Assembly: GCA_038206765.1 (NCBI GenBank)
Contig: JBBRAM010000017.1
Span: forward strand, 1-64,000
Source: UKL13-2 sp038206765
GTDB taxonomy: Bacteria > Pseudomonadota > Gammaproteobacteria > Burkholderiales > Usitatibacteraceae
Direction: 5' to 3'
DNA length: 64,000 nt
Part shown: piece after piece, positions 1-7,043 of the stretch
Layout of the letters: every line of letters begins with the position of its first letter
Numbering within the stretch: the first letter of the stretch is position 1
Position numbers and translations under genes: made by a program
Notes under the pieces: generated by a model
The model's input: only the letters and a program-made list of their open reading frames with translations
What the model was told of the DNA's origin: nothing
The model's database searches: none

Positions 1-78
1 TGCGTATTCCACGCCATTCGGCCACTCATTCCATGAACATCCGGCCACCTATTCCACGATGATCCGGCCGGGTCAGTC
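1..78. repeat. IS21 left end with repeated transposase-binding motifs
   Basis: The stretch holds three spaced copies of a motif resembling ATTCCA(C/T)G...CCGGCCAC. The reverse complement of 2489-2567 aligns to it with few changes, so these are the two ends of one element. In IS21 elements such repeats bind the transposase IstA. Confidence 0.8.
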
Positions 79-105
79 GGAGCGAAGCGACGCAAGATTT
101 TCAGG

Positions 106-861
106 TTAATTGGTTTGATTGTCTGTTGTCAATTTTCCCCTTTCTTTGCGCATTGAATTGCCGCTCAAATTGATCTTGTAAGCGTTATGCACAACCCGAT
201 CCAGAATGGCATCCGCCAGTGTTGGATCGCCCACCGCTTCGTGCCAATGTGCCACCGGTAAATGGCTGGTGATGATCGTGGCACGCAGGTTATAGCGGTC
301 GTCCAGTATCTCCAGCAGATCGCGTCGATGCTGATCAGTCAGTGCAGCAAGGCCCCAGTCATCCATCACCAGGACAGCCGTTTTGCTCAGTTGCCGCATC
401 ATCTTCGTGTAGCGCCCATCGGCTCGGCCCATATCCAGTTCCTGCAACAGGCGCGGTAGTATGACGTAATACGAGCTATGCCCTTCCCGGCAGGCTTTAT
501 GCGCCAATGCACAGGCCAGCCAGGTTTTACCAACCCCCGTTGGGCCTGTGATCAGTACGTTCATATGTTCCGTCACCCATTTGCAGTCAGCCAATTTCAT
601 CATCAATGAGCGGTCCAGTCCGCGCGGACTTTTGAAATCGGTATCTTCCAGTGCGGTATTTTGTTTGAGCTTGGCCGCACGCAGCCGAGTCTGCATACGC
701 CGGTTGTCACGCTCGGTCAGCTCTCTATCCACCATCAAGCCCAGTCGCTCCTCGAATGGCAGAGAGCCGATGTCTGGAACGGCTTCCTGCTCTTGCAGTG
801 CGTGCGCCATGCCGGTTAGTTTCAGTTGTTGTAGTTTGTCTAGTGTGGGGTGATACATCAT
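106..861 (-). CDS. istB: IS21 helper ATPase IstB
   Basis: IstB is the AAA+ ATPase that assists the transposase IstA in target selection and strand transfer. The 251-residue product has the usual family length. A Walker A motif (GPTGVGKT, about residues 106-113) and a Walker B motif (VLVMDDWG, about 163-170) are present and look intact. It lies 21 bases downstream of istA on the same strand, the normal IS21 order. Two ATG codons in a row occur at the start; either could be used. No frameshift or truncation is seen. Confidence 0.95.
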   Translation of the reverse strand: MMYHPTLDKLQQLKLTGMAHALQEQEAVPDIGSLPFEERLGLMVDRELTERDNRRMQTRLRAAKLKQNTALEDTDFKSPRGLDRSLMMKLADCKWVTEHMNVLITGPTGVGKTWLACALAHKACREGHSSYYVILPRLLQELDMGRADGRYTKMMRQLSKTAVLVMDDWGLAALTDQHRRDLLEILDDRYNLRATIITSHLPVAHWHEAVGDPTLADAILDRVVHNAYKINLSGNSMRKERGKLTTDNQTN

Positions 862-882
862 GGTTTATGTTCCTGTTATTAC

Positions 883-2433
883 TTAATGGTAATAGCCGGA
901 GCCACGCACGTTGTCGTGGAAGATCGGCAAGCTGGTTTGTTTGGCATCCTGTGGCAGTGGCAATTCATCCAGCCGGTGTTTTAGAATGGAATCAACCGAT
1001 GAGTAACTGATGGCATTGGTGGAGTAAGCCCTCCGGCATGCTGCCTCAACCCGGCTGTTGCCATAGCGTTTGCCCAAGCCGATGATGCCCACCGCTGCGC
1101 GGAATGCCTGTTGCGGATGTTGCCTGCGCTCAATCAGTGCATCGATCAACTTGCTGGTGTGTTCGCCTACGGTAACGGCCCAGCTGAGAATGCGTTCGGG
1201 GGTCCACTCCGCCTTCTCTTGATGGGATTTCGGCATATGTGCTGATTGCGTTGAATAGCGCTTGCCATTGCCATGCACTCTGGCGTGGCTGACGACACGC
1301 GCGCCCTTATGCAAAATCTCGATGACGTACTCGCTGAAGCTGATATCAAGCTGCTTGCCGATCAGCGTATAAGGTACCGAGTAATATCGTCTGTCAACTT
1401 CGATGTGATAGTCCAGATTGACCCGAACCTTCTTCCATTCGGTGAAGATGTAACGCTCAAGCGGCAGCGCACGCATCGCCGGATAGTCCACGCTCAGAAA
1501 CGTGGTTCCCCGACATCCCGGCAGCTTCTTGAACGGGCGCTGGTTGAGCCTGACGAGCAGTTCGCTGATGGCCTCGTTCAACGCCGCCAGGCTGAAGAAG
1601 CTGCGGTTGCGCAGACAGGCCAGTATCCAGCGTTCAACAATCAGCACGCCATTTTCGACCTTGGCCTTGTCGCGTGGTTTGCGTGAGCGTGCAGGGATCA
1701 CGGCAATGCCGTAATGGTTGGCGAAGCCGTGGTATGCCGGATTGGTGTCTGGTTCATAGCGGCAGGTTCTACTCACGCCACTTTTGAGGTTGTCTGGTAC
1801 CAGGATTTCAGGTGCGGCACCGAAGTGTTCCAGCATGCGGACATGGCTGCCAATCCAGTCGCGCAGGGTTTGGCTCCATGTGGCCTCGGCAAAGGTGTAG
1901 TTGGATGCCCCCATAATGCCGACGAAGATCTGCGCCTGACGGATCTCACCCGTGCCCCGGTCGGTGACAGGCATTGTGTGCCCGGCATAATCCACAAAGC
2001 ATTTCTCGCCCGCCAGATGTTCTTGGCGCATGACAGCGTCCAGCTTGCCAGTCCATTCCCTGAAGTGGCTGCAGAACCAGCTATAGTTGAAGCCATCAGG
2101 CTGCTTGGCCTTGTATTCCTGCCACAGCAGAAATAAGGTGACGCCTTTCTTGCGCATCTCCTGATTGACCTGAGACCAGTCAGGGGCGGGGCGCAAGGCA
2201 TCGGGTAGGGTCGGCTTGGGTGGAAATAGCCTGGTTTCAATATGGGCATCTGTCAGTGCTGGCGGCAGTGGCCAAGACAAACCGGATACCGCAAAGCGGC
2301 GCAGATAATCACCAACGGTGGCTCTGGATGTCTGCGTACTTTTGGAGATCTGTCGTTCCGACAAATCCAGTTCAAACTTCAGCCGAAATACTTCTCTGAT
2401 CTTACGCATTGATAACTTCTCCATATCCGCCAT
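883..2433 (-). CDS. istA: IS21 transposase IstA
   Basis: IstA is the DDE-type integrase of IS21 elements; it binds the terminal repeats and carries out cleavage and joining. The 516-residue product starts with a helix-turn-helix region (about residues 24-45). The acidic triad can be read as Asp148 (CFVDYAGH), Asp214 (VPDNLKSG) and Glu260 (KAKVENG). A basic C-terminal domain follows the core. The reading frame is intact. The start could be at the annotated ATG or at the ATG three codons later (MEKLSMRK). Confidence 0.95.
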   Translation of the reverse strand: MADMEKLSMRKIREVFRLKFELDLSERQISKSTQTSRATVGDYLRRFAVSGLSWPLPPALTDAHIETRLFPPKPTLPDALRPAPDWSQVNQEMRKKGVTLFLLWQEYKAKQPDGFNYSWFCSHFREWTGKLDAVMRQEHLAGEKCFVDYAGHTMPVTDRGTGEIRQAQIFVGIMGASNYTFAEATWSQTLRDWIGSHVRMLEHFGAAPEILVPDNLKSGVSRTCRYEPDTNPAYHGFANHYGIAVIPARSRKPRDKAKVENGVLIVERWILACLRNRSFFSLAALNEAISELLVRLNQRPFKKLPGCRGTTFLSVDYPAMRALPLERYIFTEWKKVRVNLDYHIEVDRRYYSVPYTLIGKQLDISFSEYVIEILHKGARVVSHARVHGNGKRYSTQSAHMPKSHQEKAEWTPERILSWAVTVGEHTSKLIDALIERRQHPQQAFRAAVGIIGLGKRYGNSRVEAACRRAYSTNAISYSSVDSILKHRLDELPLPQDAKQTSLPIFHDNVRGSGYYH

Positions 2434-2488
2434 CTCTTCCGAAGAAAATGGACGAATGGTAAGTGAAAATTATCTTGCGTCGCTCCCT

Positions 2489-2567
2489 GACCGGGGTGGC
2501 CGGATCGTTATGGAATCAGTGGCCGGATGTTCGTGGACTGGGTGGCCGGATGACCGTGGAATTCGCA
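2489..2567. repeat. IS21 right end with repeated transposase-binding motifs
   Basis: The stretch holds three spaced copies of GTGGCCGGAT followed by (A/C)(T/C)GGAAT-like sequence and ends in GGAATTCGCA. Read inward it matches the first 78 bases of the window. It sits directly upstream of istA, so it also contains the likely istA promoter region. Confidence 0.8.
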
Positions 2568-2898
2568 GGTCTTCGAGTGATTGTATGAAAGAATCACGCT
2601 GCTGCATTGGAGCGCCAACACTTACGTTAAAGTTTTGGATACTTGTTAGTAAATCAATTGCTTGTTTGGCTACAGAATCACAGGCAACAATCAGCTGCAA
2701 AGGAAATGGTTCCCATTGAACCCCACGTAATCCTCGAAATAAGTTGAGGGTTTGTTCAATTAGCGGTTTGGCGGATTCAAAAGACAGTTCGTTGCCAAGT
2801 TGCTCTTTCCGTATAAATTGCTCAACGTTAGCTTCCTCGAAAAACTATATTTTTCCGTAGAGCGGATCGAGTGCATCTTTTGTTTTTTGAGTCAACAT
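2568..2898 (-). pseudogene. Truncated gene of unknown function, cut by the IS21 element and by an in-frame TAG
   Basis: An ATG at 2898 is preceded by a good ribosome binding site (AGGAG) and opens a frame beginning MLTQKTKDALDPLYGKI. Codon 18 is TAG. The same frame then continues open (FFEEANVEQFIRKEQ onward) until the right end of the IS21 element at 2567. About 110 codons remain. I do not recognise the family. The nonsense codon and the insertion are two separate lesions, so the gene was probably dead before or soon after the IS arrived. Confidence 0.6.
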
Positions 2899-2926
2899 TT
2901 AAATCTCCTATTTTTGAATTTAAATT

Positions 2927-3051
2927 CTAGTTCCGACAATAAGCCACAGCCTGCTCCACCCTCTCTACCGCAATAATCTCCATGCCCTCAATCTCGTGCT
3001 TCGGCTTATTCGCCATTGGCATAATCTTGTAGGTAAAGCCGAGTTTGGCAA
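2927..3051 (-). pseudogene. Detached, diverged copy of the radA 3' end
   Basis: On the minus strand this encodes about 40 residues (LAKLGFTYKI, then ANKPKHEIEGMEIIAVERVE and QAVAYCRN) ending at a TAG. The intact radA ends in AKLGFTHAIVPKANKPKH, IEGMEIIAVERVEQAVTYCR and GG. The two copies differ at synonymous and nonsynonymous positions, so this is not a fresh duplication. It lies downstream of the toxin-antitoxin pair, which is therefore bracketed by two direct copies of the radA tail. Similarity may extend weakly to about 3084. Confidence 0.8.
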
Positions 3052-3110
3052 GGAGATGGGCAATGCTTCTCAATGAAACCTTGGGAGCAGAAATTTTTTA
3101 ATTGTCATCG

Positions 3111-3407
3111 CTAGGCTGCGCGTTTCACAGTGACGGTCACGCGCATACCTGCGCTCGCCAGCATGTTGACCAACGCATCGACGCTAAAAAGTTGAATCTT
3201 TCCTTTTAGCAATTGGTTGAGCCGGGGCTGCGTCACGCCGAACATTTTGGCGGCTTCGGACTGCGTTGAATTCAATTCGTCGACTAATTTAATAATGCGG
3301 ATCATCAGCGTTGAGCGCAGCTTCAAATTTTCGGCCTCAGATTCATCAAACCCCAGATCGTGGAATACATTACCCGATCCCACTTCAATCTTTAATTTTC
3401 TACTCAT
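3111..3407 (-). CDS. HigA-like helix-turn-helix antitoxin of a type II toxin-antitoxin pair
   Basis: The 98-residue product has a helix-turn-helix of the XRE type in its centre (SEAAKMFGVTQPRLNQLL, about residues 51-68). It resembles antitoxins paired with Gp49/HigB-like toxins, which neutralise the toxin and repress their own operon. The gene overlaps the end of the toxin gene by 4 bases, so the pair is translationally coupled with the toxin first, the order typical of HigBA systems. No substrate or operator can be read from the sequence. Confidence 0.85.
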   Translation of the reverse strand: MSRKLKIEVGSGNVFHDLGFDESEAENLKLRSTLMIRIIKLVDELNSTQSEAAKMFGVTQPRLNQLLKGKIQLFSVDALVNMLASAGMRVTVTVKRAA

Positions 3408-3745
3408 TTCATTTTCCTTTCTTTCTTTATGGTTTCTGCTAATTCGGCAAAACGTACTTTCGCAATTTCAATTTCACGCTTTTCAGTCTTTTGCGTTTTC
3501 TTTGTAAAGGCGTGCAGCACATAGACAGCGTCCGCAAACTTGGCAACATATAAAACCCTACTCTCGACCTTGGTGTGAATTCGAATTTCTTTCACTCCAA
3601 CTGCGACTGAACTCATTGGCTTCCAATCGGACGGATCACGACCTTGCTGCACGAGATCAAGCTGTAGACCCGCCATCTGGCGTGCATCGGCTCCAAACGC
3701 CTTCAAGTCCTTTCGACTTGTTCCAAGAAACTTCAACGGCTTCAT
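3404..3745 (-). CDS. HigB/Gp49-like toxin, RelE superfamily
   Basis: The 113-residue basic protein has the family signature DPSDWKPM, then VGVKEIRIHTK, RVLYVAKF and VYVLHAFTKKTQKT. This group (phage-derived Gp49-like, DUF891) belongs to the RelE/HigB superfamily of mRNA interferases, which cut mRNA at the ribosome when the antitoxin is lost. The antitoxin gene follows with a 4-base overlap. The pair sits directly downstream of radA, between the real radA tail and a diverged copy of it, which suggests arrival as a small mobile unit. Toxicity is inferred from the family only. Confidence 0.87.
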   Translation of the reverse strand: MKPLKFLGTSRKDLKAFGADARQMAGLQLDLVQQGRDPSDWKPMSSVAVGVKEIRIHTKVESRVLYVAKFADAVYVLHAFTKKTQKTEKREIEIAKVRFAELAETIKKERKMK

Positions 3746-3793
3746 ATTTTATTCCAGTTTCGATATAAATTGCAATCTTCGATCCCGCTCCAG

Positions 3794-5170
3794 CTACCCA
3801 CCCCGACAATAAGTCACTGCCTGCTCCACCCGCTCCACCGCAATAATCTCCATGCCTTCAATCTTGTGCTTCGGCTTATTCGCCTTCGGCACAATCGCAT
3901 GAGTGAATCCCAGCTTGGCGGCCTCTTTCAATCGTTCCTGCCCGCGCTGCACAGGACGCACTTCGCCAGCCAAACCGATCTCGCCGAAGACGACGTGTTT
4001 GGCGGGGAGCGGTTTGTTTTTGAAGCTGGAAACAATCGCGAGCAGCACCGCTAAATCCGCACCCGGCTCGTCGATACGCACGCCACCAACGGCGTTGATG
4101 AATACGTCTTGATCGAATACGGCGAGGCCGCCGTGGCGGTGTAGTACCGCTAACAACATGGCGAGGCGGTTTTGCTCTAGGCCGACGGAGAGGCGTTTGG
4201 GGTTCATGCCGTGGCTGTCATCTACCAACGCTTGGATTTCGACTAGCAGCGGACGCGAGCCTTCTTGCGTGACCATGACGCAGCTGCCGGATACATTGGT
4301 GTCGTGCTGCGATAAAAAGATAGCGGAGGGATTGGTGACTTCGCGCAGGCCTTTTTCAGTCATTGCGAAAACGCCGATTTCGTTCACCGCGCCGAAGCGA
4401 TTTTTGACTGCGCGGATGAGGCGGAATGAGGAGTGTGTATCGCCCTCGAAATAGAGCACCGTATCAACCATGTGTTCAAGCACGCGCGGACCGGCCAATG
4501 CGCCTTCTTTCGTGACGTGGCCAACAAGGATCAAGGTAGTGCCGCTCGATTTCGCCATACGCGTGAGGTGCGCGGCGCATTCGCGCACTTGGGCGACGGA
4601 GCCAGGCGCAGATGTAAGCGCGGCGGAATAAACGGTTTGGATGGAATCTATAACGGCGACTTGTGGCTTTTCGTGGGCGATGACATTGAGGATTTTTTCC
4701 AACTCGATTTCGGCGAGTAGTTTTACGTCGTGCGAATCGAGCGATAGCCGCTTGGCACGCATGGCGATTTGCTGCGGGCTTTCTTCCCCGCTGACGTAGA
4801 GCACGCTGTTGGTGTTTGAGATACTGGAGAGCGCTTGCAGCAGCAATGTGGATTTGCCGATGCCGGGATCACCGCCGATGAGCACCACGCCGCCCTCGAC
4901 CAACCCACCGCCCAGCACGCGATCAAACTCGCTGATGCCGGTAGGTTTGCGCGGCACGTCTTCAGCGCGGACTTTAGAGAGCGATTGCACCACGCCACGC
5001 TCAGAAGCGACGCCCGCTAATGTAGAGAAACGGTTGGTGGATGCGATAGGCTGTTCCGCAACGGTCTCAACCAGTGTGTTCCAAGCATGGCAGCTCGGGC
5101 ACTGGCCTTGCCATTTTGGCGATTGACCCCCGCATTCGGTGCAGGAGTAGATTGTTTTGGGTTTGGCCAT
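3794..5170 (-). CDS. radA: DNA repair protein RadA
   Basis: RadA (Sms) is a RecA-like ATPase and helicase that processes branched recombination intermediates. The 458-residue protein has the N-terminal zinc finger (Cys10, Cys13, Cys24, Cys27), a Walker A motif (GGDPGIGKST, about 99-108), the RadA-specific KNRFG motif (256-260) and a C-terminal Lon-like domain. Length is normal. It is the last gene of the run dnaB-alr-membrane protein-radA, with a 6-base gap to the preceding gene. The C-terminal 40 codons occur in a second, diverged copy at 2927-3051. Confidence 0.97.
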   Translation of the reverse strand: MAKPKTIYSCTECGGQSPKWQGQCPSCHAWNTLVETVAEQPIASTNRFSTLAGVASERGVVQSLSKVRAEDVPRKPTGISEFDRVLGGGLVEGGVVLIGGDPGIGKSTLLLQALSSISNTNSVLYVSGEESPQQIAMRAKRLSLDSHDVKLLAEIELEKILNVIAHEKPQVAVIDSIQTVYSAALTSAPGSVAQVRECAAHLTRMAKSSGTTLILVGHVTKEGALAGPRVLEHMVDTVLYFEGDTHSSFRLIRAVKNRFGAVNEIGVFAMTEKGLREVTNPSAIFLSQHDTNVSGSCVMVTQEGSRPLLVEIQALVDDSHGMNPKRLSVGLEQNRLAMLLAVLHRHGGLAVFDQDVFINAVGGVRIDEPGADLAVLLAIVSSFKNKPLPAKHVVFGEIGLAGEVRPVQRGQERLKEAAKLGFTHAIVPKANKPKHKIEGMEIIAVERVEQAVTYCRGG

Positions 5171-5176
5171 GGGGAT

Positions 5177-5869
5177 TTATTTTGATGGTTTCGGAAGCAA
5201 TTGATTCGCCGCGCTGCGCTCTTGATAGACTTGCAAAGCTGTATTTGCGTCAGGGAAGTTGCGATTCGCCCAAACGGCGAAGCCACCGGCAATGACCAGT
5301 ACGAGCAACAGCCAATATTTTGTACTATTCCAGGCGCCCGTCACCCAGCCCGACGATTCTGCCTTTCTTAAACCTTTGAGCAGTCCCGCAGCAAGAATAA
5401 CTTCCAGCACCACGTCGGCAAAAAGTTGTGTGGCGAATGCACCCAAGCCCCAAAAAAATATAAAGCCAACCACTGCAACTGCGATGATAAAGAGGCACCC
5501 CTCTGCATCGCCAACGGGAAATAAGTCTAATCCCGATCCATCCCAAGACGAGCGATTTAGCGGAGTGTGCGGTTGCGCATTCAGCATTGCCTCTGCGTCA
5601 CGCTGGTTCAAATATTCCTGAATACCGGAATAGTTCAGCCACATTTTGACGCCTAATAAAAATACACCGTATCCGCCAAGAATCGCTATCGGGTAGCGAA
5701 AGATCATCGAAACGACACTCGCTTTGAGCAGGAGAAAATCAATCAACCATGTCGCAAGTGAGGTTCCTAAAATAATCATCGTCACATGGGCGCGCAAAAC
5801 AAACTGCGCATTTAACGAGTGTTTTAGACTTTCCCGATACGTTTCGAGACGCGATTCTTGCAAGCTCAC
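5177..5869 (-). CDS. Membrane protein of unknown function between alr and radA
   Basis: I chose the GTG at 5869: it overlaps the alr stop by 4 bases (GTGA) and follows a strong GGAGGT site. A longer frame to 5908 would run into alr. The 230-residue product has about five hydrophobic segments: two near the N-terminus (TMIILGTSLATWLIDFLLL and FRYPIAILGGYGVFLLG), two in the middle (LFIIAVAVVGFIFFWGLG and the following stretch) and one near the C-terminus (YWLLLVLVIAGGFAVW). I do not recognise the family. Tight packing with alr and radA implies co-transcription. Confidence 0.75.
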   Translation of the reverse strand: MSLQESRLETYRESLKHSLNAQFVLRAHVTMIILGTSLATWLIDFLLLKASVVSMIFRYPIAILGGYGVFLLGVKMWLNYSGIQEYLNQRDAEAMLNAQPHTPLNRSSWDGSGLDLFPVGDAEGCLFIIAVAVVGFIFFWGLGAFATQLFADVVLEVILAAGLLKGLRKAESSGWVTGAWNSTKYWLLLVLVIAGGFAVWANRNFPDANTALQVYQERSAANQLLPKPSK

Positions 5870-6966
5870 TCCACCTCCACCATCGGCACCCGCGCTGAGA
5901 TGGCGCAAAATAATTCATACGAAATCGTGCCTGCGGCCTTGGCGACTTCATCGACTGGTAATCCTTCGCCCCATAAGGTCACCGGTGCGCCGACATGGGC
6001 GTGGGGGATGTCGGCGAGATCAACAGACAGCATATCCATCGAGACGCGGCCGATAGTGCGGGTATGAGCGCCGGAGACGAGGACCGGCGTGCCCAGTTCG
6101 TTGGTGCCCGGCGCGTGGCGCGGGTAGCCGTCGGCGTAGCCACAGGCCACGATCCCGATGCGCATTTTTTTCTTCGCGGTGTAGGTCGCGCCGTAGCCGA
6201 CGGTATCGCCGGCGGTCAAGGTTTGGGTGGCGATAATTTCACTGCGGAGCGTCATCACCGGTTTTAAACCCAGCTCGGCAGCGGATTGTTCTTCAAACGG
6301 TGATGATCCGTAAAGCATGATGCCGGGGCGAACCCAATCGCGGTGGGTTTCGGGGAAGCGAAAGATTGCGGCGGAGTTGGCGAGGCTTTGGGTGAAGCGC
6401 TTTTTGCTGAATGCTGGCTTGGCGGATTTGACGATTTCTTCAAATTTTTTGAGTTGGGCCGCGATGCCCAACTTGCCGTCTGCGGTCGCGAAGTGCGTCA
6501 TGAGCGTGACGGCGCCGATATTGCGGTGCGAGGCAGCCGTGTTGATCGCGAAGCCAGTGAGCGGGCCTTGCAGCCCCAGACGGTTCATGCCGGTATTAAA
6601 TTTTAAAAATATATCGAGCGGCGCATCGAGTTCTGCATCGGCAATGGCTTTGATTTGCTCATGCTCGCGGACGACTGGTGTTAAGTGGTAGCGGGCGAAT
6701 GTGGGGATCTCGTCATTGCCGAAAAATCCTTCAAGCATCAGGATTGGCTGGGTGATGCCTTTGTTGCGGAGCTTGATTGCGCTTTCAATTTCAAGGGTGG
6801 CGAAGGCATCGGCATCGCGTAGCGTTCGGGCTACCCAATCGAGCCCGTGGCCGTAGGCGTTGGCTTTGACCACGGCGAACACCTGCGAGCTTGGCGCTTT
6901 GGATTTTGCCAGCGCGTAGTTGTGAAGCAAGGCATTCGTGGAGAGCTCAGCGCGGATCGGACGCAT
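5866..6966 (-). CDS. alr: Alanine racemase
   Basis: This PLP enzyme interconverts L- and D-alanine and supplies D-alanine for peptidoglycan. The 366-residue protein carries the PLP-binding lysine in AVVKANAYGHG (Lys34) and the second catalytic residue, a tyrosine in VGYGATYTA (Tyr258). Length is normal. It lies 77 bases downstream of dnaB on the same strand and overlaps the next gene by 4 bases. Confidence 0.96.
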   Translation of the reverse strand: MRPIRAELSTNALLHNYALAKSKAPSSQVFAVVKANAYGHGLDWVARTLRDADAFATLEIESAIKLRNKGITQPILMLEGFFGNDEIPTFARYHLTPVVREHEQIKAIADAELDAPLDIFLKFNTGMNRLGLQGPLTGFAINTAASHRNIGAVTLMTHFATADGKLGIAAQLKKFEEIVKSAKPAFSKKRFTQSLANSAAIFRFPETHRDWVRPGIMLYGSSPFEEQSAAELGLKPVMTLRSEIIATQTLTAGDTVGYGATYTAKKKMRIGIVACGYADGYPRHAPGTNELGTPVLVSGAHTRTIGRVSMDMLSVDLADIPHAHVGAPVTLWGEGLPVDEVAKAAGTISYELFCAISARVPMVEVE

Positions 6967-7043
6967 GCGTTTTCTTTTTAGTGTTGTTAGGTTTTACGCG
7001 CAGTTACTCGCAATTATTCAACGTCACGCCTATTGAGGCAACG

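Larger units (their letters stand above)
1..2567 (-). mobile_element. IS21-family insertion sequence, complete
   Basis: The element carries istA and istB in the usual order on the minus strand. Both ends begin TGCG-A/T-ATTCCACG (left end at base 1; right end, read inward, from 2567) and each holds about three spaced copies of a repeat with the core CCGGCCAC, the multiple terminal repeat pattern of IS21 elements. The left boundary coincides with the first base of the window, so the target duplication cannot be checked. On the right it abuts an already broken gene. Both genes look intact, so the copy may be active; that is inference. Confidence 0.9.

Noticed and set aside
548..853. Open frames opposite istB and istA (also at 1273-1686 and 1714-2136)
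   Set aside because: They lie antisense to intact IS21 genes, have no ribosome binding sites and no family resemblance.
2318..2719. Plus-strand frame of 133 codons across the IS21 right end
   Set aside because: It crosses the IS boundary into the disrupted gene and is a by-product of the insertion.
3770..4720. Several plus-strand frames opposite radA
   Set aside because: They are shadows of the radA codon pattern; radA itself is complete and conserved.
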